A DNA stretch of 14,364 bases from CAZRUA01 sp964603125. Lineage in GTDB: Bacteria > Bacteroidota > Bacteroidia > B-17B0 > Aurantibacillaceae. Location: contig CAZRUA010000091.1 of the NCBI GenBank assembly GCA_964603125.1, positions 1 to 14,364 on the forward strand. Direction: 5' to 3'. The notes below the pieces were generated by a model. The model was given only the letters and a program-made list of their open reading frames with translations. It was not told the origin of the DNA and did no database searches. Position numbers and translations under genes: made by a program. Below are positions 6,690-14,310 of this stretch, one piece after another (position 1 is the first letter of the stretch; each line of letters opens with the position of its first letter).

Positions 6690-7469
6690 TTAAAACCACT
6701 TTTTACCGAAAACAAATGCGGCGTAAAGTGTTACAACAACTTGTTCTTTTTTATAGTTTGCCATTATAGGTAATGGTCTCAAATAGGCGTCAACAATAGT
6801 ACCTAATTCAATTGCTTTTAATGAGGTTTGCTCGGTTCCGTACTCAAAACTAAAACCAAGTTTAGCATAAAGGCCAGGATAAATTTTTGATTTATTTAAA
6901 CCTAAAAAGTAAGGAGCACGCCCTGAAATATTATCTAAATTATGAATATTTGGGTCGTATTGTGCATTCACTACTTGTTTGGTTGTGCCTGAAGTACTTG
7001 GTACATCAGTATAAACACTTAAGTAAACGGGTTTTGCTATAGTTAAATTAGGACCAATAATATTAATGAAACGAATTTCAACATTTTTATGTTGTGGTTT
7101 GGTGTATAAAACACGTTGAATTCCCAAACCGCCTTTTATCATAAACACTGAATTAAGCTTACCATAAATAAAACCACGGCCAATTGAATTGGTTTGGTTT
7201 TTCTCTACTTTAATTTCTTTGGGGTGACGAAGGTTATTGGTGTTTATTTCAAAAATACGTTTTGTTTTAGCGGTGATGTGTTTTCCACGGCGGTAAAAAG
7301 CACCCCAACCTCTTGATCCAGCATATATTCCGCCAGTTGCTTCGTTTCTAAAAAGTACGTTAACTTCTTGTCCGTTATTAATAGCTTGCTGAGAGCTTTG
7401 CGCAGAAGAATCTGTTACATGAATACATATAAAACAGAAAAATAATATTTGAGCAAATATCTTCATCAA
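6690..7469 (-). CDS. Secreted, probable outer-membrane barrel-like protein of unknown function
   Basis: A 259-residue protein with a signal peptide (residues 1-23, cleavage likely SSA-Q). The mature part is made of alternating beta strands with many glycines and aromatics (GGIYAGSRGWGAFYRRGK, GLYAKLGFSFEYGT), and the last residues, VVTLYAAFVFGKKWF, end in phenylalanine. That aromatic C-terminal end is the usual mark of outer-membrane barrels recognised by BamA, so an outer-membrane location is likely. No named family is recognised. It is the first gene of the lipA-rimO-LytTR operon, six bases before lipA, with a -7 box close upstream. The adjacent ATG at 7466 could also serve as start; the signal peptide works with either. 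Confidence 0.8.
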   Translation of the reverse strand: MMKIFAQILFFCFICIHVTDSSAQSSQQAINNGQEVNVLFRNEATGGIYAGSRGWGAFYRRGKHITAKTKRIFEINTNNLRHPKEIKVEKNQTNSIGRGFIYGKLNSVFMIKGGLGIQRVLYTKPQHKNVEIRFINIIGPNLTIAKPVYLSVYTDVPSTSGTTKQVVNAQYDPNIHNLDNISGRAPYFLGLNKSKIYPGLYAKLGFSFEYGTEQTSLKAIELGTIVDAYLRPLPIMANYKKEQVVVTLYAAFVFGKKWF

Positions 7470-7476
7470 TACTACA

Positions 7477-7484
7477 CAAATATA
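7477..7484 (-). promoter_or_regulatory. -7 box of the lipA-rimO operon
   Basis: TATATTTG on the minus strand ends eight bases before the ATG at 7469, so the transcript would be nearly leaderless. No clear TTTG stands 19-21 bases upstream, where the start of the divergent OsmC gene lies. It forms one half of a near-perfect palindrome, AAATATACGTATTTTT (7478-7493, one mismatched pair). Confidence 0.5.
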
Positions 7485-7486
7485 CG

Positions 7487-7494
7487 TATTTTTA
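7487..7494 (+). promoter_or_regulatory. Possible -7 box of the OsmC gene
   Basis: TATTTTTA differs from TAnnTTTG only in the last base and lies 14 bases before the ATG at 7509. It mirrors the minus-strand -7 box at 7477-7484. No matching -33 box is visible. Confidence 0.3.
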
Positions 7495-7508
7495 CTTAAA
7501 AAAGCACT

Positions 7509-7913
7509 ATGGCAACATCAACTATAAAATATCTAGGAGGCTTACGTACAGAGGCTGTTCATACACAATCCGGTGTTAAAATCATTACTGATGCCCCAAC
7601 CGATAATCATGGTAAGGGAGAGGCTTTTAGTCCGACCGATTTATTGGCTACAAGCCTTGGAAATTGTATGATTACAATAATGGCAATTGTGGGTGAGCGT
7701 AATGGTTTGGATTTGAAAGGAACAGAGATATCCATTACTAAGTTTATGGAATCTAATCCGCGTAGAGTAGGAGAGATTGTGGTGGAATTTAATATGCCTA
7801 AAAACGGATTTAGCGATAAAGACAAAGAAATGTTAGAGCACGCCGCTCACACTTGCCCAGTAGCAAAAAGCTTAAGTAGTGATTTAAAACAAACTGTTGT
7901 GTTTAATTGGTAG
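7509..7913 (+). CDS. OsmC/Ohr-family peroxiredoxin-like protein
   Basis: A 134-residue cytoplasmic protein of the OsmC family, thiol-dependent peroxidases that reduce organic hydroperoxides and related compounds. The two reactive cysteines are present: C53 in SPTDLLATSLGNCM and C116 in HAAHTCPVAKSL. R13 (GGLRTE) and E38 (GKGEAFSPTDLL) stand near the positions of the catalytic Arg and Glu. HTCPVAKSL is typical of the broader OsmC/YhfA-like branch and not of Ohr proper, which has CPYSNA, so the true substrate is open. It is divergent from the lipA operon across 39 bases. Reducing organic peroxides beside lipoate synthesis may be linked, since some family members use lipoylated proteins as reductant, but this is inference. 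Confidence 0.9.
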   Translation: MATSTIKYLGGLRTEAVHTQSGVKIITDAPTDNHGKGEAFSPTDLLATSLGNCMITIMAIVGERNGLDLKGTEISITKFMESNPRRVGEIVVEFNMPKNGFSDKDKEMLEHAAHTCPVAKSLSSDLKQTVVFNW

Positions 7914-7916
7914 GGT

Positions 7917-7947
7917 TTTGTTTTTTTAATAAAGATTTATATTTTTA
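7917..7947 (+). promoter_or_regulatory. Likely promoter of the 8006 membrane-protein gene
   Basis: TTTG (7917-7920) stands 19 bases before TATTTTTA (7940-7947), one mismatch from the Bacteroidota -7 consensus. The leader to the ATG at 8006 would be about 50 bases. It holds a short inverted repeat, CGTAA (7958-7962) and TTACG (7973-7977), too weak to call a riboswitch. Confidence 0.4.
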
Positions 7948-8005
7948 CATTAAATGGCGTAACCGAAAAGCCTTACGAGTAGGATAATATTTTAAACTTT
8001 AAATT

Positions 8006-8446
8006 ATGAATTTTGGAGGAGCAGAAGCTGGATTAATTGTTATTATAGTTATAGTAGCTATTGCAATAGGGTTAATACCTATGATTTTTTATCTATTAAC
8101 ACTTCAAAATACGTTAAAGGAAGTACAACCGCAAAATAGACAAATGGAGCCAGGACAAGTTTGGTTATTGTTTATTCCTTTGTTTGGATTAGTTTGGCAT
8201 TTTATTATTGTAAATAGAATTGCTGATTCGCTAAGAGCTGAGTTTCAGCAAAGACAAATACCATTACAAGAAGATAGACCTGGTGCAGGAATCGGTATAA
8301 CACATTGTGCTTTAAACTGCGCTTCAGTTATTCCATTTTTGGGCAGTTTATGTGCTTTAGCAGGTTTAGTTTGTTGGATTATTTACTGGGTTAAGATTGC
8401 AAACTATAAAACCATGTTGCAACAAAGTAATGTAATGCGTTACTAA
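8006..8446 (+). CDS. Small integral membrane protein, uncharacterised
   Basis: A 146-residue protein with an N-terminal hydrophobic helix (about 8-32), a second one (about 53-71, QVWLLFIPLFGLVWHFIIV) and a long hydrophobic C-terminal stretch (about 96-130) that probably holds one or two more helices. The segment between helices 2 and 3, VNRIADSLRAEFQQRQIP, is polar and likely faces the cytoplasm. The pattern of a Pro-containing hydrophobic segment followed by a VNRI-type helix recalls small Bacteroidota membrane proteins near DUF4328, but I cannot confirm the family. No catalytic motif is seen. It is alone on its strand, and its stop overlaps the end of the convergent hydrolase gene by four bases. 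Confidence 0.75.
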   Translation: MNFGGAEAGLIVIIVIVAIAIGLIPMIFYLLTLQNTLKEVQPQNRQMEPGQVWLLFIPLFGLVWHFIIVNRIADSLRAEFQQRQIPLQEDRPGAGIGITHCALNCASVIPFLGSLCALAGLVCWIIYWVKIANYKTMLQQSNVMRY

Positions 8447-9288
8447 TTTCCTTTTGTAATTGATTTCATCAACAACAAAATTTCTTTTAAAACAAGTTCA
8501 GGTTCATCATCATGAATAAAATGCCCTGATTTATCGGTGAAAATTATTCTAGCTTGAGGTGCTTGTTTGTTGTAGTTTGTATTTATCTCTCCAATTTTTA
8601 ATTGTACTTCTTTAGCACTATATTTTTCTGTTGTAACTTTTGTAGAAACCAAAAGTGTTAGTGGAATTTTAGTCGGTAAAACCTTATTAACCATTGAAGC
8701 CGAATCGCTATTAAAAAACTGCTTAAACTCGTTGCGTATGGTGGCAGAATATTTTACCGAATCCGTATAAAATGTTTTGTAGTAAGCGTCAAATTCTTTT
8801 TGTTCATCAGTAGTTCGTAAAGCTATTTTTTTATGCCATAACTCTGGAATGGCTGGGTCAATTAAAAGCATACCAATAATTTTATCAGGGAATTTTGATT
8901 GATAATATCTTGCAATTAAACCACCTCGTGAATGACCCACCAATACTATAGAGTCCTTTACGCTAAGTCTATTTAAAAGTTCGTGCAATTCATTACAAAT
9001 GTTTTCTAGGTTTCTTTCGTTATTGTAGGCTTCGGATTTACCAATGCCAGCACGATTATAACTTAAAGTTTGAAATTGATTAGCAAGTTTATGTTGCAAA
9101 GGAAAAAACTCATCCATTTCAGGACCCAAACCATTTATAAAAACAAGTGTAGGTTTATTTTTCCCTTTTAAAAAGTAGTACTGTTTTTTACCATTAATTT
9201 CTACAAATCGAACTTTTTCTTTCTTTATCACTAAACTCGTTATTACAAGTGTTATAAAAAAGATGAAAGAGAGTTTAAGTAGTTTCAT
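8443..9288 (-). CDS. Membrane-anchored alpha/beta hydrolase
   Basis: A 281-residue protein with an N-terminal hydrophobic segment (about 3-21) that is either a membrane anchor or an uncleaved signal, followed by an alpha/beta-hydrolase fold. The nucleophile is S120 in the elbow GHSRGG, and the catalytic His is H256 in KSGHFIHDDEPE. D144 (LLIDPA) lies after a strand; the acid residue of the triad is more likely in the unmarked stretch near 225. FINGLG (50-55) holds the oxyanion glycines and NRAGIGKS (78-85) the usual turn. The fold is certain; the substrate (ester, lipid, thioester) is not. It starts nine bases after the stop of the patatin gene, so it is co-transcribed and may act on the same lipids. 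Confidence 0.88.
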   Translation of the reverse strand: MKLLKLSFIFFITLVITSLVIKKEKVRFVEINGKKQYYFLKGKNKPTLVFINGLGPEMDEFFPLQHKLANQFQTLSYNRAGIGKSEAYNNERNLENICNELHELLNRLSVKDSIVLVGHSRGGLIARYYQSKFPDKIIGMLLIDPAIPELWHKKIALRTTDEQKEFDAYYKTFYTDSVKYSATIRNEFKQFFNSDSASMVNKVLPTKIPLTLLVSTKVTTEKYSAKEVQLKIGEINTNYNKQAPQARIIFTDKSGHFIHDDEPELVLKEILLLMKSITKGN

Positions 9289-9297
9289 GTATTGGGT

Positions 9298-11583
9298 TTA
9301 ATCCAATGATTTTTTATTGAAAATGATGTAGCCAAAATGTACCAATAATGTAAATGGTTTTTGTTCTTTGTAATAGTAATTTACTGATACGCTCAATGGC
9401 CCAAGTGGCGAATGGTAAACCGCAGTTGCCATTCCTACAAAGTAGTTGTACAAAAATTTAGAGGAATACTCAGCTTTTAAATCGGGTGTTTTTACAATAG
9501 AGCGTATTGGTTGAAATCCGTAAGCTTCAAAACGTAAATCAATTTTGTTTATAGGACTAAAAATCATTTTTGCTCCCGCAGCGAGGTATTGATGTGCTCG
9601 GAATTGATTTAAAAATAAGGTTTTACTTTCGGGCGTTGGAGTAAAGCCCGGCGACATCATAATGGTTGAAGTGTAGTTTCTAAATAAACCTTGTGTGCTG
9701 TAAACTCCTTCGCCAAATACGCCCAATTTAAAATATTTAGATGGTTTTAAATATGCATCAAACGTAGCTTTAAAATAGAACCATTGATGTGGTATGTTTA
9801 ATTTAATTGTGTCACTGTTGTTGGATAAAGTTCCAGGAAACTGACCTTCTAACGCGTTAATGTATTTTCCTTTTAAGTTAAAAAACATACCTTCATCGGC
9901 ATATAATTTTCGGTTAAGTGAGTTGAATTCATATTCAATTTTTCCATAACCAAAATTTAAATCCGTTCTATCAGCGGTGTCTAATTCTGTAAAATTATCT
10001 GATTGATAATAAAAATTAGCTATCTCAGAAACTGCACCACCAACTATTAATTTTGATTTGTTTCCAACCGGAAAACCACCAACTAATTCTCCAAATTCGT
10101 CGCGCTGAATTAAATAAGCTGGACGAATTAAGTTGTAAAATAAAGAACTACTTTTAAAATAATCCCAACGGCTAAGGGTAAATGAACTCTCGATAAAAAA
10201 TGGAAGCTTACTTGGAAAGTCTAATCGTACTTTTCCTAAAAAGGAGTTGTTTAGCTTTCCGAAATATCCATTGCCATAAATGGATAGACCTATTTTTCCT
10301 AAGTAATTGTACTTAATAGCTGCAAAGCCCTCACTTATTGGTCGGTTTGAGAAATTACCACCTAAATAAACAATAAAGTCCTTTTCCTTTTTTACTCTCA
10401 CTTTCAAATCATAAAGTCCATTTGCAGGATTATAAGTGGCTGTTGGAAACATGGATTTTATTTTATCATCTTCTGATAATCTAAAATAACGAGGCTTAAT
10501 TTTAAATAAAGTTAAGCTATCAATTTTACGGCTTAATAATTTAGTTATGTAATGCGTTTGACTTTTGTTGACTCCGGTAATATTAATTGAACCAAAAATT
10601 AAAGGTTTCATTCTATTCTTAAAAGCTTGACGGTTAGCTGCAACTTCTTCTTTGTTTCGGTAATGGTAAATATTTTTCTTTAAGTTTTCCATTTCGCGCA
10701 AAGCTGCAACACGTCCGCTATCAATTAATTCTTCGGCATGAGTAAAGTCAAAAATACCAACATCACTCCAAGGTTTAATAATTATACCATTAGTTCCAGG
10801 ATTAAAGTCCGATTTTGTCATTAACATGTTTCGTAACTGTAAATACAAGTTGTCGTCATTTGGTATTGGCGAATTATCAGTAACCACACTACCAATTAAA
10901 AAATCAGGTTTAAAATCGGCGTTCATAATGTTAGCAGGGAAATTGTTGTATAAGCCCCCGTCGAACATTAATTTATCATCTACTTTAATTGGTCTTAAAT
11001 AAAAAGGGTAGGTCATTGATGCTCTAATGGCGGTTGATAAACTACCTTGATTAAAAATTACTTGTTTCTTGTTTTGAATATCTGAAGCAACGCATCTAAA
11101 GGGTACAAATAAGCTATCAAAGTTGTAATTGGCTGCCGCTGCTGGTGCCGAAAACATTTCCATTAAATAAAAATCAATGGGCATTGAATTGATTAAATTT
11201 GTTGGAAGGTTGGTAACTAAAGTTGAATCCAATGATAAACGATACGAAAACCAAGAAGCATCATCATCGCCTTTTTTAAAATAATAAACGTATTTTTTTT
11301 CCAACTCGCCTTTGGTAAATTGTTGGAATTTTTTTGATTTAAATAACTCTTCAATTTCACTGGGACTGTATCCCGAAGCATAAAGTCCACCAATTAAGCC
11401 TCCAATTGAGGTTCCGGTAATGTAATCAATTGGAATATTATTTTCTTCTAAGGCTTTTAAAACACCAATATGTGAAGTACCACCACTACCACCGCCGCTT
11501 AATACAACACCTACGCGTTGAGCATTTAAATGCAATTGAAAACAAATAAAGGCAAAACAAAATATGATGGTTTTAAAATTCAC
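9298..11583 (-). CDS. Patatin-like phospholipase fused to an outer-membrane barrel (type Vd-like)
   Basis: A 761-residue protein. Residues 1-21 are a signal peptide (cleavage near LNA-Q). A patatin domain (about 24-320) has the nucleophile S59 in GTSIGG and its dyad partner D208 in FDGGLYNNFP. Then comes a POTRA-like segment (about 330-400, SINITGVNKSQTHYI) and a C-terminal beta-barrel of Omp85/BamA type (about 405-761). This layout is that of PlpD-type autotransporters (type Vd), which place a lipase domain outside the outer membrane. The oxyanion motif is unusual: GGGSGG (30-35), where the fifth residue is normally Arg or Lys. Translation starts with GTG at 11583; the codon just before it is TGA in the same frame, and no ATG fits the signal peptide. 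It follows the glycosyltransferase by 72 bases, with no clear promoter between, and precedes the hydrolase. Confidence 0.92.
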   Translation of the reverse strand: MNFKTIIFCFAFICFQLHLNAQRVGVVLSGGGSGGTSHIGVLKALEENNIPIDYITGTSIGGLIGGLYASGYSPSEIEELFKSKKFQQFTKGELEKKYVYYFKKGDDDASWFSYRLSLDSTLVTNLPTNLINSMPIDFYLMEMFSAPAAAANYNFDSLFVPFRCVASDIQNKKQVIFNQGSLSTAIRASMTYPFYLRPIKVDDKLMFDGGLYNNFPANIMNADFKPDFLIGSVVTDNSPIPNDDNLYLQLRNMLMTKSDFNPGTNGIIIKPWSDVGIFDFTHAEELIDSGRVAALREMENLKKNIYHYRNKEEVAANRQAFKNRMKPLIFGSINITGVNKSQTHYITKLLSRKIDSLTLFKIKPRYFRLSEDDKIKSMFPTATYNPANGLYDLKVRVKKEKDFIVYLGGNFSNRPISEGFAAIKYNYLGKIGLSIYGNGYFGKLNNSFLGKVRLDFPSKLPFFIESSFTLSRWDYFKSSSLFYNLIRPAYLIQRDEFGELVGGFPVGNKSKLIVGGAVSEIANFYYQSDNFTELDTADRTDLNFGYGKIEYEFNSLNRKLYADEGMFFNLKGKYINALEGQFPGTLSNNSDTIKLNIPHQWFYFKATFDAYLKPSKYFKLGVFGEGVYSTQGLFRNYTSTIMMSPGFTPTPESKTLFLNQFRAHQYLAAGAKMIFSPINKIDLRFEAYGFQPIRSIVKTPDLKAEYSSKFLYNYFVGMATAVYHSPLGPLSVSVNYYYKEQKPFTLLVHFGYIIFNKKSLD

Positions 11584-11655
11584 TCAAGTAAAATTAGTTC
11601 AATTGCATGTTGCTATCGGTTTTAAATTAGCAAGTAAATAACAATCAAAAGTTAA

Positions 11656-12702
11656 TTACATTCCGTTGTTTGTATAACGCTCGATGATTTGAGAATAGTA
11701 TTTTATTTTTTTGATATAGTGTAAAAAAACTAAGTTTTTATTGAAAATACCTTTGTTGTTGGGCGAAAAACCAGCTTGTTTTTTTAACTTTTTGCGTTTA
11801 CGCAGGGTACTTGGTAAAGCTTTGTAATAACCAAAGTGAGCTTGAGCCACTGCCCAAAAATGTTTGGCATTACCTTCAAATAAAAATTTGTAGGCTGCAA
11901 CACCATCCAAAACCATACGTTTAAATATTTTGGTAAACAAAAAACCTTGTGTATTGTTTTTGGTTAAGGTAATTAAATTGTTACGGAAGTTTAAGTAAGT
12001 TTTTCTTGGACTTAACTTATTAAGTGTTCCGCCGCCTACATGGTAAACAACTGAGGTAGGAATACAATAAATTTTTTGACCTAAGTTTTTTAATCGCCAG
12101 CACAAATCAATCTCTTCCATGTGTGCAAAGTAATCGCCATCAAAGCCTTCTACCTTATGGTACATTTCGCTTCGTATTACTAAGCAAGCGCCTGTAGCCC
12201 AAAAAACTTCTTTTATTTCGTTGTATTGTCCTTTATCTTCCTCCAAAACCTGAAAAATTCTTCCACGGCAAAATGGGTATCCATCATGATCGATAAATCC
12301 ACCACTGGCACCAGCGTATTCAAATAAGTTTTTATTGTTATAATCTAGTATTTTGGGTTGGCAAGCAGCTACTGTTTTATCTTTAGCCATGAAATCCAAA
12401 ATTGGTTCTAGCCAATTCGGACTTACTTCTACATCGGAATTAAGTAAAACGTAATATTCGGCATCCACTTTTTTTAAAGCTTGATTGTATCCTTCGGCAA
12501 AACCATAATTTTGATTATTGATTACAATTTCAACTTCAGGAAAATTAGTTTTTAAATAAGCAATACTATCATCAGTTGATGCATTATCAGCCACAACAAT
12601 ACTTGCTTGAGGTGAATTGGTGATAACCGAAGGTAAAAATTTTTCAAGAAAATGTTTTCCGTTCCAATTTAAAATAACAACAGCAACTTGCTTTTTCAAC
12701 AT
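11656..12702 (-). CDS. Family-2 glycosyltransferase (WbbL/rhamnosyltransferase-like)
   Basis: A 348-residue cytoplasmic glycosyltransferase with a GT-A fold. It opens with VVILNWNGKHFLEKFLPS, then VVADNASTDDS (36-46) for nucleotide-sugar binding. NSDVE (88-92) supplies the metal-binding acidic pair of DxD type, and WATGAC (168-173) and the HMEEIDLCWRLKNLG helix (about 194-208) hold the acceptor and catalytic-base region. The order matches the WbbL-type rhamnosyl/glycosyl transferases that extend O-antigen or capsule chains. The C-terminal 100 residues are basic and may bind the membrane surface. The donor sugar is not readable. It starts three bases after the stop of the GWxTD gene, so the two are probably translated together, but no other polysaccharide gene is in the window. 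Confidence 0.92.
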   Translation of the reverse strand: MLKKQVAVVILNWNGKHFLEKFLPSVITNSPQASIVVADNASTDDSIAYLKTNFPEVEIVINNQNYGFAEGYNQALKKVDAEYYVLLNSDVEVSPNWLEPILDFMAKDKTVAACQPKILDYNNKNLFEYAGASGGFIDHDGYPFCRGRIFQVLEEDKGQYNEIKEVFWATGACLVIRSEMYHKVEGFDGDYFAHMEEIDLCWRLKNLGQKIYCIPTSVVYHVGGGTLNKLSPRKTYLNFRNNLITLTKNNTQGFLFTKIFKRMVLDGVAAYKFLFEGNAKHFWAVAQAHFGYYKALPSTLRKRKKLKKQAGFSPNNKGIFNKNLVFLHYIKKIKYYSQIIERYTNNGM

Positions 12703-12705
12703 AAA

Positions 12706-14187
12706 CTATCTTGGATTTTGGAATAAGTCATCCGACTGATTACCGTACTTGCTATCGGGTGTAGTGTTATCTAAATTAACTTTTTGTTGTGTACGACGTT
12801 TTAGTTTTAATTGCCATCTCATATCTAAGATTTCGCCACGAGCATCGCTATGCAATAATTCGTAATTATTATCCGCTATTTCGGGGTTGTAGAACACAAA
12901 TTTTTTGTTGGTTTGGAATTGACCGTTTGAAGCATCTTTAATACGGTAATATTGCCAAATCTCGTAAGGATAAGAATCGGGTTCGCTCGGAATTTCTTGG
13001 CGACTATCAGGCGGACCATATTGTAAATACACTCTTCCTCTGTCGGTATCATAACCTTTCACTTGACCAGTTTTAAAGGTTTTGTTTACATAGTCAACCT
13101 CTTTTTTGTAGGCTAACCATTCACCTTCGGGATTAGTTTTGTTTTTTGATAACCAAAAACTAATTAAATATTGTTTCATTGCGTTTTCATCAGCATTAGC
13201 AATTTGGTTGTTTTGCCAATCTTTTGAGGTTGTTCCCGAAATTGGGAATACACAACGAATCATTTCTTTTAAGGTGTCTTTACTATTTATTTTTTCAATA
13301 AAATAAGTCAATGAGCTTGGTTGAGCATTAGAAGCAATTGCTTCAGGTTTATCCTTATCGCTGCGGCGTTGAAAGTAATATTTCTTTTGAGCCAATAAAT
13401 TGTTTTTATTATCCTTTGCTTCAACTACCAGGTTGTAATTTCCTGATTTTAAGTTTTTTAAATCAAAACCACTTAGTATAACATTTACTTTACCTGCGTT
13501 TTGTTTGTTGAAGCTATAAAACGAAGTTACTTTCTCGTTTGTTGCAAAATCTTCAACATAATAAAACACAGCGTACTTGCTTCCTGCGCCAAGAACAGTA
13601 TCAGTATTATAGATCTCAGTATAAAAATTTAGTTTGGTAAAATTATCTGGATAGTAGTTTAAACTATATGGAACCAAATCATATCCGCTTTTAGATAACT
13701 GATTGTTTGTTACCGTTTTAGTGTATGAATCAAGTAATTGAATATCTGAAATTGCAATTTTATCAGTTTGAATATTAACCGTTATTTTATCCGAAGCATT
13801 TAAACGATTTTTGGTTTTAGAGTTTAAATCAGTAACCATAATTTCGAAATCATAAACTCCGTTTGGAAGGTAAAAGCGCTGTAAATCAATGAAATTAGGT
13901 TTGTTTACCGTGTCAGCAGCACTAGGACTTTGTAAATTGTATTTTAGGTTTTTAACGATGGTAGCCCCTTGTTTAAAAATCATGATTATTTCAGCATTTC
14001 CAACATATCCTGCGTCTTTTTTTATGAAATTAACCGAGTTTCCAGATATGGTAAGGTAAGTCTCAACGTAAGGTCCTTTGCCGGGTGAAGCAAATACAGA
14101 ATAATTAAAAAAGGCTCTAACGTTAGCATTAAGTAGCATGTTGCCTGAACACATTAGTACAAACAACAAAATTATTTTCTTAATCAT
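12706..14187 (-). CDS. GWxTD-domain secreted protein
   Basis: A 493-residue protein from the ATG at 14187. Its signal peptide is MIKKIILLFVLMCSGNMLLNA, with cleavage near LNA-N, so the product is periplasmic or outer-membrane. The C-terminal part carries the GWxTD domain, a Bacteroidota domain of unknown function: DTDRGRVYLQYGPPDSR (about 380-396) and the following PYEIWQYYRI are its core. The name-giving motif reads GYDTD here (378-382), with Tyr for Trp. The N-terminal half has beta-sandwich-like stretches. An upstream TTG frame to 14271 is rejected because it runs through a full promoter (14241-14272). It is the first gene of the group that continues with the glycosyltransferase, patatin and hydrolase genes. 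Confidence 0.9.
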   Translation of the reverse strand: MIKKIILLFVLMCSGNMLLNANVRAFFNYSVFASPGKGPYVETYLTISGNSVNFIKKDAGYVGNAEIIMIFKQGATIVKNLKYNLQSPSAADTVNKPNFIDLQRFYLPNGVYDFEIMVTDLNSKTKNRLNASDKITVNIQTDKIAISDIQLLDSYTKTVTNNQLSKSGYDLVPYSLNYYPDNFTKLNFYTEIYNTDTVLGAGSKYAVFYYVEDFATNEKVTSFYSFNKQNAGKVNVILSGFDLKNLKSGNYNLVVEAKDNKNNLLAQKKYYFQRRSDKDKPEAIASNAQPSSLTYFIEKINSKDTLKEMIRCVFPISGTTSKDWQNNQIANADENAMKQYLISFWLSKNKTNPEGEWLAYKKEVDYVNKTFKTGQVKGYDTDRGRVYLQYGPPDSRQEIPSEPDSYPYEIWQYYRIKDASNGQFQTNKKFVFYNPEIADNNYELLHSDARGEILDMRWQLKLKRRTQQKVNLDNTTPDSKYGNQSDDLFQNPR

Positions 14188-14240
14188 GGTTTTTAAATTA
14201 ATACCCAATTTTACTTGAGTAGTTAGGCGGGAATGCCCTA

Positions 14241-14272
14241 CAAATATAGATAAAAAAAATATTTTACACAAA
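14241..14272 (-). promoter_or_regulatory. Bacteroidota-type promoter of the GWxTD operon
   Basis: TTTG (14269-14272, minus strand) stands 20 bases before TATATTTG (14241-14248), a full consensus match. The leader to the ATG at 14187 is about 45 bases, which decides that start against the longer TTG frame. Confidence 0.7.
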
Positions 14273-14310
14273 TAGTATCACGTAATAAAAAAAATAGTAA
14301 TTTCGCCCCC

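Noticed and set aside
6172..6693. Plus-strand open frame of 173 codons antisense to lipA
   Set aside because: It is a shadow of lipA, whose catalytic motifs are all intact on the other strand.
7607..7825. Minus-strand open frame inside the OsmC gene
   Set aside because: It is opposite to a well-conserved reading frame with both reactive cysteines and has no promoter.
7954..7990. Possible riboswitch in the leader of the 8006 gene
   Set aside because: Only a five-base stem is visible and no conserved riboswitch core is recognised.
11582..14220. A 14-base inverted match, ACTCAAGTAAAATT at 11582-11595 and its complement at 14207-14220
   Set aside because: In AT-rich DNA of this length one or two such matches are expected by chance, and neither copy has a partner structure.
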